This document shows positions 1 to 5,248 of a stretch of DNA of 8,815 nt, piece after piece. The number at the start of each line of letters is the position of its first letter. The first letter of the stretch is position 1. The DNA comes from an uncultured Acidimicrobiaceae bacterium (lineage in GTDB: Bacteria > Actinomycetota > Acidimicrobiia > Acidimicrobiales > Ilumatobacteraceae). A model generated the notes under the pieces. The model was not told the DNA's origin. It made no database searches and saw only the letters and a program-made list of their open reading frames with translations. Made by a program: the position numbers and the translations under genes. Where the stretch lies: contig CAIXHI010000332.1 in the NCBI GenBank assembly GCA_903919215.1, forward strand, positions 1 to 8,815, written 5' to 3'.

Positions 1-49
1 GGCACATCTTGTCACTCTGAGTGGTGCACCACCGCCGCAGAGAAATGAT

Positions 50-84
50 GAAGGGCCGGATGGCCCTAGGCGGCAGGGCCCTTC
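50..84 (+). terminator. Hairpin-forming leader, possible terminator of an upstream gene
   Basis: GAAGGGCC at 50-57 is the perfect reverse complement of GGCCCTTC at 77-84, giving an 8-bp stem with a 19-nt loop. A competing tight hairpin pairs AGGGCC at 52-57 with GGCCCT at 62-67 around a GGAT tetraloop, so the two folds exclude each other. No T-tract follows, so this is not a classical intrinsic terminator. It lies just after a TGA at 46-48 that could end a gene entering from the left, and 61 bp before the lipoprotein start. It may be a terminator without a U-tract, or a structured leader. Confidence 0.4.
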
Positions 85-132
85 GGTCCTACGGTCGCCA
101 GGAGCGGGCCACTCCGGTTCGTGGATACACAC

Positions 133-137
133 GGAGG
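133..137 (+). promoter_or_regulatory. Ribosome binding site of the lipoprotein gene
   Basis: GGAGG lies 7 nt before the ATG at 145. It decides the start in favour of this ATG over the in-frame GTG at 121, which would place this Shine-Dalgarno sequence inside the coding region and add eight residues before the signal peptide. Confidence 0.8.
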
Positions 138-144
138 TCATCCA

Positions 145-429
145 ATGGTCCGGCGTCGCATTGCAGTGTTGTTCACCATCGGTCTCGCGCTCACGGCATG
201 TGGAGGCAGCGACAGCTCCTCCAAGGCCCCGACCCGCGACGAGCTGGTGAAGCAGATCGTCGAGTCTGGCGGCGTGTCCGAAGAGGTCGCCGGCTGCGCG
301 GCCGATGCCCTGTTCACCTCGCTGTCAGCTGGAGACCTGAGCCTTGTGATGGCGGGCAAGGAACCGAGTGCGGACGGAAAGACCGCGTTCACCAACGCCG
401 TACTCGACTGCCTCACACCCACCAGCTGA
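145..429 (+). CDS. Small secreted lipoprotein of unknown function
   Basis: This is a 94-residue protein whose function I do not recognise. The N-terminus is a textbook lipoprotein signal peptide: positively charged MVRRR, a hydrophobic stretch at about residues 6-16, and the lipobox L16-T17-A18-C19, so Cys19 should be lipidated after signal peptidase II cleavage. A short Gly/Ser-rich linker (about 20-29) follows, as is usual for a membrane-anchored lipoprotein. The remaining ~65 residues look helical and contain two more cysteines, Cys51 (in AGCAADALF) and Cys89 (in VLDCL). These could form a disulfide outside the membrane. The gene has a good Shine-Dalgarno sequence and ends 91 nt before galT, in the same direction. 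Nothing in its sequence links it to galactose use; a binding or sensor role would be guesswork. Confidence 0.8.
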   Translation: MVRRRIAVLFTIGLALTACGGSDSSSKAPTRDELVKQIVESGGVSEEVAGCAADALFTSLSAGDLSLVMAGKEPSADGKTAFTNAVLDCLTPTS

Positions 430-453
430 GTCGATTGGATGAACACGGCAGTT

Positions 454-465
454 CGGGTCGACCCG
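454..465. repeat. 12-bp perfect palindrome upstream of galT
   Basis: CGGGTCGACCCG is its own reverse complement. It sits between the lipoprotein stop (429) and the proposed galT start (521) and abuts the tandem repeat at 462-489. As a hairpin it would have only 4 bp of stem, so if functional it is more likely a DNA-binding site for a galactose-responsive or other regulator. In GC-rich DNA such palindromes also arise by chance. Confidence 0.35.
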
Positions 466-489
466 CCTCGTGTCACCCCGCCTAGTGTC
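462..489 (+). repeat. Tandem imperfect direct repeat in the galT leader
   Basis: CCCGCCTCGTGTC (462-474) recurs as CCCGCCTAGTGTC (477-489) with one mismatch and a 15-nt period. Each copy contains a GTG (470 and 485) in frame with galT. These could be alternative starts, but neither has a Shine-Dalgarno sequence. The repeat may be a pair of regulator half-sites in direct orientation, or a small local duplication. Confidence 0.45.
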
Positions 490-507
490 GCCACGAGCAA
501 CTGAGGC

Positions 508-512
508 GAAGG
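508..512 (+). promoter_or_regulatory. Ribosome binding site supporting a TTG start of galT
   Basis: GAAGG lies 8 nt before TTG at 521, part of a purine-rich run GAGGCGAAGG (503-512). The in-frame GTG codons at 470 and 485 have no comparable sequence in front of them. Confidence 0.5.
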
Positions 513-520
513 CAGGCACG

Positions 521-1555
521 TTGACGTTCGATCCCACCGGGCACCCGCACCGGCGATACAACCCGCTTGCGGACGAGTGGCTGCTCGTCTCGCCGCAGCG
601 AGCGCACCGCCCGTGGCACGGACACGAGGATCCTCCCAACACCTCGCCTCGGCCGGCGCACGACGCGGACTGCTATCTGTGCCCGGGGAACGCACGCGTC
701 ACCGGCGAGACCAACCCGGACTATCGCGGCACCCACGTGTTCGCCAACGACTTCGCCGCGCTGACGCCCGACGCTCCGGCGCCGCCCGAGACCGATGACC
801 TGTTACGCGCCGCCGGCGCACAGGGTGAGGCACTGGTGATCTGCTTCTCACCCGATCACTCCAAGACCCTGCCCGAACTGGAACTCGACCAGATCAGCGG
901 CGTGGTCGACAGCTGGTGCCACCACTCGGCTGAACTCGGGCGGCGTTACGTCAACGTGCAGGTGTTCGAGAACAAGGGCGCGGCGATGGGCTGCTCGAAC
1001 CCACACCCGCACGGTCAGGTGTGGGCGACTTCATACGTACCCGACGCGCTCGCCACCGAGGACGCCACACAGGCTGCGTGGCTCGCGACTCACGGCACAC
1101 CGTTGCTGGAGGCACTCGTGAATCGAGAAGCTGACGGCCCGCGGGCGGTCGTGCAGACCGAGCACTGGCTCGCCATCGTGCCGTACTGGGCCGCCTGGCC
1201 ATTCGAGACGCTGCTCCTCCCCCGCTTCCCCGTCCGTCGACTGCCCGATCTCACGACCGATCAGCGTCGCGAGTTGGCGATGGTGCTGAAGGCGCTCACC
1301 ACCCGCTACGACAATCTGTTCAGTTGCTCATTCCCGTACTCGATGGGGTGGCACGGAGCACCGTTCGGTCAGCAGGATGACGAGCACTGGCTGCTGCACG
1401 CCCACTTCTACCCACCGCTGTTGCGCTCCGCCTCGGTCCGCAAGTTCATGGTCGGGTACGAGATGTTGGCCGAGCCGCAGCGCGACCTGACTCCGGAACA
1501 GGCTGCGGAACGGCTGCGCGACACCAGCACCGTTCACTTTCGGACGCAGGCATGA
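521..1555 (+). CDS. galT: Galactose-1-phosphate uridylyltransferase (class I, E. coli-like)
   Basis: The enzyme exchanges UMP between UDP-glucose and galactose-1-phosphate in the Leloir pathway, in the cytoplasm, through a covalent uridylyl-histidine. From the TTG at 521 it has 344 residues (E. coli GalT has 348). The N-terminus then reads (M)TFDPTGHPHRRYNPL, aligning with E. coli MTQFNPVDHPHRRYNPL; an earlier GTG at 470 would add 17 residues without counterpart. Visible motifs: zinc-ligand cysteines 51 and 54 in CYLCPGN; the CFSPDHSKTLPEL segment with the metal-binding His; the active-site NPHPHGQ with nucleophile His164; GWHGAPF; and HAHFYPP for the second metal site. The C-terminal RKFMVGYEMLAE segment is almost that of enterobacterial GalT. 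The stop overlaps the galK start by 4 nt (ATGA), so the two are translationally coupled. No epimerase or mutarotase gene is in the window. Confidence 0.97.
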   Translation: MTFDPTGHPHRRYNPLADEWLLVSPQRAHRPWHGHEDPPNTSPRPAHDADCYLCPGNARVTGETNPDYRGTHVFANDFAALTPDAPAPPETDDLLRAAGAQGEALVICFSPDHSKTLPELELDQISGVVDSWCHHSAELGRRYVNVQVFENKGAAMGCSNPHPHGQVWATSYVPDALATEDATQAAWLATHGTPLLEALVNREADGPRAVVQTEHWLAIVPYWAAWPFETLLLPRFPVRRLPDLTTDQRRELAMVLKALTTRYDNLFSCSFPYSMGWHGAPFGQQDDEHWLLHAHFYPPLLRSASVRKFMVGYEMLAEPQRDLTPEQAAERLRDTSTVHFRTQA

Positions 1556-2703
1556 GCGAGCTGCTCCCCCGTGTGACAGCCAGCTTCGACGCGGTGTTCG
1601 GCGGCGCGCCGGACCTCGTCGCCAGCGCACCCGGCCGGGTGAACCTGATCGGCGAGCACACGGACTACAACGACGGTTTCGTGCTGCCAGCCGCGATCAG
1701 CGCGCACACGCTGGTCGCTGCGCGACGGCGCGGCGACGAGCAGGTCAATGTCGCGGCGGTCGACTTCGCCAATGCACGGAGCTCGTTCTCCACCAACGGC
1801 ACGATCGCTCAGTCACCCGAGCAGCCATGGTCGGACTACGTACGCGGCGTGGTGTTCGCAATGCGGGCAGCAGGTCACGAACTACCAGGCGCCGATCTGG
1901 TGATCGCCGGCAACATCCCACAAGGTTCTGGCTTGTCGTCCTCGGCATCGTTGGCGGTGGCGGTCGCGACGGCATTCGATGCGATGGCTGGACTTGAGCT
2001 CGACCCCACCGCCATCGCCACCCTCGCACAGTCGTGCGAGTGCGACTTCGTCGGCACCAAGTGCGGGATCATGGACCAGTTGGTGTCGGCCTGCGGGGTG
2101 GCCGGACATGCGGTCTTGATCGACTGCCGATCGCTGTTGTGCACACCCATTCCGATACCAGCAGACACCTCGATCCTCATCGTCCACTCCGGCGTCACGC
2201 GTGGCTTGGTCGACGGTGCCTACAACGAGCGCCGCGCTCAGTGCGAGGACGCGGCGGAGCGACTCGGAGTGACGAAGCTGCGCGATGCCACCGTGCCGAT
2301 GTTGGACGCGGCACGCAGCACGCTGCACCCACTCACGTTCCAACGGGCACGACACGTCATCACCGAGAACGTGCGCACCCTTGCCGCCGCGCACGCCCTG
2401 CGCCACAACGACCTCGTCGCACTCGGATCGCTCATGGCCACCTCGCACGAGTCGATGCGAATGGACTTCGAGATCAGCCTCCCGCCCATCGATCAGCTCG
2501 TCGCGGAGCTGCAGTCGCTCATCGGTCCCGAAGGTGGCGCACGCATGACCGGCGGAGGGTTCGGCGGCGCGGTGGTCGCGGTCATGCGCAGCGCACGACT
2601 TCCTCACGTGGTCTCAGGTCTTACCTATCGCACACCGTCGGGCAACCGGCCGCTGGTGCTGGAGGAAACGGCGTCGGCCGGAGCCACCGTCAGACGAATG
2701 TGA
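1552..2703 (+). CDS. galK: Galactokinase (GHMP kinase family)
   Basis: It phosphorylates alpha-D-galactose with ATP to galactose-1-phosphate, the substrate of the upstream galT product. The 383-residue length is normal for the family. The galactokinase signature GRVNLIGEHTDYNDG spans residues 28-42, with Arg29 the expected active-site arginine. The GHMP phosphate-binding loop PQGSGLSSSAS is at 123-133. GIMDQ, with the probable catalytic base Asp175, is at 172-176. The third GHMP motif, TGGGFGG, is at 333-339. All key residues are present, so the enzyme should be active. Its ATG overlaps the galT stop, and the nearby AGG is too close to act as a normal ribosome site, so coupled reinitiation is likely. 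Its 3' end overlaps the convergent MaoC gene by 14 bp and no terminator is visible between them. Confidence 0.97.
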   Translation: MSELLPRVTASFDAVFGGAPDLVASAPGRVNLIGEHTDYNDGFVLPAAISAHTLVAARRRGDEQVNVAAVDFANARSSFSTNGTIAQSPEQPWSDYVRGVVFAMRAAGHELPGADLVIAGNIPQGSGLSSSASLAVAVATAFDAMAGLELDPTAIATLAQSCECDFVGTKCGIMDQLVSACGVAGHAVLIDCRSLLCTPIPIPADTSILIVHSGVTRGLVDGAYNERRAQCEDAAERLGVTKLRDATVPMLDAARSTLHPLTFQRARHVITENVRTLAAAHALRHNDLVALGSLMATSHESMRMDFEISLPPIDQLVAELQSLIGPEGGARMTGGGFGGAVVAVMRSARLPHVVSGLTYRTPSGNRPLVLEETASAGATVRRM

Positions 2704-3553
2704 GTGCTGCGTTGCGCAACGCAAGTGTGCCGTCGGGCAGTACCGCATCGAACCAGAGCGTGTGCTCATCGAATGCCAGCAGGCGCACGTCGAACGATGA
2801 CCCGAGCGGAACCTGACCGCTGAACCAACACGACACGCGACGGACGTCGCCGAGGGCCACACCAGCGAGTCGGGTGGCGATCGATACCGAGCGGGCGAGT
2901 GTGGCGGTGCCGTGCAGGATGGGTGCGGCCAGACCCGCGCGACGGGCGGCCACGAGGTCGGTGTGGATCGGGTTCCAGATCCGCGCGCACTCCGAGTACA
3001 CGTGGGCGTCGATCGGCCGCACCCATGAGGTCTCGACCGCAAGAGGCGACGTCGCCGACGTCGGGTCGATGGGTGCGGCCCATGCGGCGTCGAGTTCGGT
3101 GGCTTCACCCACCAGGTCGACACCGAGGTACAACGACGTCATGCGCGTCTGCCACACGATCTCGTCGCGTACGGTGGCGGTGAACTCGGCGGTCTGGGTT
3201 GCACCCGCCCGGCGTCGTCCGACGCCAACTGTGCGCACGGTGAGTTGGATACGTTCACCTGCATGGATGGGGCGGCTCAGGATGACGTCGTGCCCGATGT
3301 GGATACCGCGCCGAGCTTCGTCTGCCGAGAGACCCGTGTTCGCCGCTGCTGAGGCGATGATCAACTGCCATTCGGCAGCCACCGGGAAAACTGGGTGCAC
3401 CTGCACCCCACCCGGTCGGTCGCTGGAGTCCGTGGCATACAGTGCAGCTCGCTCGTCAGGCACACCAGCCGCATAGGCCATCGTCCAGCGGGCGTCGACA
3501 TCGAGTTCGATCGCCACCGGCGGCTGGGCGAGTGCTTCGGTGGTGAGCGGCAT
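2690..3553 (-). CDS. MaoC-like double-hotdog (de)hydratase family protein
   Basis: This 287-residue protein is built like a double-hotdog enoyl-CoA hydratase 2 / FAS1-type dehydratase. The N-terminal half (about 1-145) contains HPVFPVAAEW and a GIHIGHDVILSRPIHAGE segment typical of the non-catalytic first hotdog. The C-terminal half (about 160-287) carries the MaoC motif region YSECARIWNPIHTD with His197, followed by AGLAAPILHGTATLA. The family motif is GDxNPxH with an Asp/His pair. Here the Gly-Asp positions are Arg191 and Ile192, so the catalytic aspartate is missing while Asn194, Pro195 and His197 remain. A normal hydratase activity on an enoyl-CoA is therefore uncertain; another thioester activity or a different acid/base is possible. 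It diverges from the acyl-CoA ligase operon across a 75-bp gap, which suggests a shared pathway. No Shine-Dalgarno sequence precedes its ATG, which fits a leaderless transcript. Confidence 0.85.
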   Translation of the reverse strand: MPLTTEALAQPPVAIELDVDARWTMAYAAGVPDERAALYATDSSDRPGGVQVHPVFPVAAEWQLIIASAAANTGLSADEARRGIHIGHDVILSRPIHAGERIQLTVRTVGVGRRRAGATQTAEFTATVRDEIVWQTRMTSLYLGVDLVGEATELDAAWAAPIDPTSATSPLAVETSWVRPIDAHVYSECARIWNPIHTDLVAARRAGLAAPILHGTATLARSVSIATRLAGVALGDVRRVSCWFSGQVPLGSSFDVRLLAFDEHTLWFDAVLPDGTLALRNAALTFV

Positions 3554-3561
3554 GGTCGGCT

Positions 3562-3567
3562 ATTGTA
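3562..3567 (-). promoter_or_regulatory. Candidate -10 element for the MaoC gene, near-leaderless
   Basis: Read on the minus strand, TACAAT is one mismatch from the TATAAT consensus and ends 8 nt before the ATG (3553). Transcription from it would start at or just before the start codon, in keeping with the lack of a Shine-Dalgarno sequence and with the common leaderless genes of actinomycetes. No convincing -35 is seen. The element overlaps the inverted repeat at 3563-3577. Confidence 0.5.
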
Positions 3568-3577
3568 CGCTGTACAA
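3563..3577. promoter_or_regulatory. Operator-like inverted repeat between divergent genes
   Basis: TTGTAC-GCT-GTACAA is a perfect 6-bp inverted repeat around a 3-bp spacer, in the 75-bp gap between the MaoC gene (start 3553) and the acyl-CoA ligase operon (start 3629). It overlaps the candidate MaoC -10 and lies 52 bp before the ligase ATG, so a bound dimer could block both promoters. The AT-rich TGTAC arms in a GC-rich background resemble operators of TetR- or GntR-type repressors, but the regulator is not in the window and the family cannot be assigned from the site alone. Confidence 0.6.
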
Positions 3578-3617
3578 GACCGTCGGCTGTGCACCGAACA
3601 CCGGCGAACGAACTGCA

Positions 3618-3623
3618 GGGAGG
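3618..3623 (+). promoter_or_regulatory. Ribosome binding site of the acyl-CoA ligase
   Basis: GGGAGG lies 5 nt before the ATG at 3629. It fixes the start there; the open frame extends upstream to 3395, but that stretch is antisense to the MaoC gene and crosses the operator. Confidence 0.8.
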
Positions 3624-3628
3624 ACCCT

Positions 3629-5248
3629 ATGGTGGCACCGACGGCGATCACCGCCACGGCGACGCACCCATTCACTGGTCGTCACGTCCCCTGGCTGCTG
3701 GAACAGCAGGTGGCAACCCGCGGCGATCATCCCTTCATCGTGTGGGAGCCGTTCGACAGCGAGGTGCCGGTCCGGCGCCAGTGGTCGTACGCCGAGTTCG
3801 GTGCCGATGTGCACGCCTTTGCTGCCGCGCTCAGCGCCCGCGGTGTCACCTCCGGCGACCGGGTGCTCATCCACCTCGGCAACTGCCCCGAGTTCCTCAT
3901 CGCCTGGTTCGCGTGCTCGCACCTCGGTGCGGTAGCGGTCACCACCAATACCCGTTCCACTGCATCGGAACTTGGCTACTTCGCCTCGAACTCGCAGGCC
4001 GTCGGTGTCGTCACACAACCGTCGCTCTGGTCGGCAGTCACCGACTGCGGTGTCGAGTTCGGCTTCGCGATCGCCACCGACACCGATCAGGGTGCCGCGG
4101 CACCACGCGTCGGGGAATCGTTCGACGCAGTGCTGGCCGCGGGCCACTCGCTGCCGGGCGTGGCGGTGCACGCATCCGACGCGCTGGCACCCAACAGCGT
4201 GCAGTACACCAGCGGCACCACGGCACGCCCCAAGGGCGTGGTCTGGACCCACGCCAACGCACTGTGGGGCGCGAAGGCGGGCGCCACGCTGCTGCAACTC
4301 GGCCCGAATGACTCGACGCTCGTGTTCCTGCCGTTGTTCCACACCAACGCGCTCAGCTACTCGATGCTCAGCACCCTCTGGTCGGGCGGCACCGTGGTCA
4401 TCCAACCCAAGTTCTCCGCCAGTCGCTACTGGGACGCCGTCGTGCGCAACGGGTGCACCTGGACATCGTCCATCCCGTTCATGTTGTGGGCGTTGATCGA
4501 GCAACCCCGACCGGAGTCGCACCAGTTGCGCTTCTGGGGCCTCGGTGCCAGCGACATCGGCGTCATCCGCGATGTGTTCGGCCTGCGCACACTCGGATGG
4601 TTCGGTATGACCGAGACCATCACACTCACGATGTTCAGCGAGGTCGACATGCCCGCCCGTCCCGGCGCCATGGGCACACCGGTGGCCGGATACGACGTGA
4701 AGGTCGTCGACGACGACGGTTGTGCAGTGCCGTTCGGTGAGAGCGGCTGGTTGAAGATCCGCGGTGTCGCCGGCGTATCGCTGTTCCTCGAGTACCTCGA
4801 CAACCCAGAGGCGACAGCCGCCGCGTTCGATGACGAGGGCTGGTTCGACACCGGCGATCTGGTGACGCCGTTCGCCGATGGCCACATCCGATTCGACAAC
4901 CGCGGCAAGGACATGATGCGAGTCGGCGCCGAGAACGTGTCAGCAGCCGAGGTGGAACGTGTCATCGGTACCGTGCCCGGCGTGAAGGAATCGGCTGTGG
5001 TCGGCAAACCCGATCGGATGCTCGACGAGGTACCGGTTGCGTTCGTGATCCCCTTTGGCGAACCGCCAGCCGGACACGAGGCGTTCATACAACAGATCAT
5101 CGACACGTGTGCCCAGCAACTGGCGTCGTTCAAGGTGCCACGAGAAGTGTTCGTGGTCGACGAGTTTCCACGGGTCACGCTCGAGAAGGTTGACAAGAAG
5201 TCGCTGCGAGCGCGTTTCGCGGCTCCACAGCAGGAAGGAAGCACGTGA
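3629..5248 (+). CDS. AMP-dependent acyl-CoA synthetase/ligase (CaiC-like)
   Basis: The 539-residue protein belongs to the ANL superfamily and should activate a carboxylic acid with ATP to an acyl-adenylate and then transfer it to CoA. All core motifs are in order: the P-loop YTSGTTARPKG (193-203), the adenine-binding GMTE (326-329), WFDTGD (405-410) with the ribose-binding Asp, the hinge-region RGKDMMRVGAENVS (425-438), and a C-terminal LEKVDKKSLR in which Lys520 aligns with the adenylation lysine, although the usual preceding Gly is Glu. The overall pattern recalls crotonobetaine/carnitine-CoA ligase (CaiC) and medium-chain or aromatic acid ligases; the substrate cannot be told. There is no signal peptide, so it is cytoplasmic. 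It is the first gene of a four-gene operon, and its stop overlaps the next ATG as TGATG. Confidence 0.92.
   Translation: MVAPTAITATATHPFTGRHVPWLLEQQVATRGDHPFIVWEPFDSEVPVRRQWSYAEFGADVHAFAAALSARGVTSGDRVLIHLGNCPEFLIAWFACSHLGAVAVTTNTRSTASELGYFASNSQAVGVVTQPSLWSAVTDCGVEFGFAIATDTDQGAAAPRVGESFDAVLAAGHSLPGVAVHASDALAPNSVQYTSGTTARPKGVVWTHANALWGAKAGATLLQLGPNDSTLVFLPLFHTNALSYSMLSTLWSGGTVVIQPKFSASRYWDAVVRNGCTWTSSIPFMLWALIEQPRPESHQLRFWGLGASDIGVIRDVFGLRTLGWFGMTETITLTMFSEVDMPARPGAMGTPVAGYDVKVVDDDGCAVPFGESGWLKIRGVAGVSLFLEYLDNPEATAAAFDDEGWFDTGDLVTPFADGHIRFDNRGKDMMRVGAENVSAAEVERVIGTVPGVKESAVVGKPDRMLDEVPVAFVIPFGEPPAGHEAFIQQIIDTCAQQLASFKVPREVFVVDEFPRVTLEKVDKKSLRARFAAPQQEGST
5232..5240 (+). promoter_or_regulatory. 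Ribosome binding site of the aminotransferase
   Basis: The purine run AGGAAGGAA lies within the end of the ligase gene, 7 nt before ATG 5248 and 4 nt before the in-frame GTG at 5245. The spacing slightly favours the ATG, but a GTG start giving a 4-nt overlap is possible; the proteins differ by one residue. Confidence 0.6.

Noticed and set aside
1..48. End of a gene entering from the left
   Set aside because: Two frames give short tails ending at TGA 18-20 or TGA 46-48, the latter just before the hairpin. The tails are too short to identify, so no coding feature is reported.
470..520. GTG start at 470 (or 485) for galT
   Set aside because: No Shine-Dalgarno sequence, and the extra residues have no match in E. 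coli GalT, whereas TTG 521 aligns with its N-terminus and has GAAGG upstream. Not fully excluded.
1882..2607. 241-codon open frame on the minus strand
   Set aside because: Antisense to galK, whose GHMP motifs are unmistakable; the minus-strand translation has no family features.
3395..3628. N-terminal extension of the acyl-CoA ligase
   Set aside because: The frame is open, but it is antisense to the MaoC gene and crosses the operator; GGGAGG places the start at 3629 and the ligase homology begins after it.
3560..4885. 441-codon open frame on the minus strand
   Set aside because: It lies wholly antisense to the acyl-CoA ligase and its leader. The translation is a low-complexity mix rich in Arg, Gly, Val and His without motifs, a by-product of GC-rich codon use.
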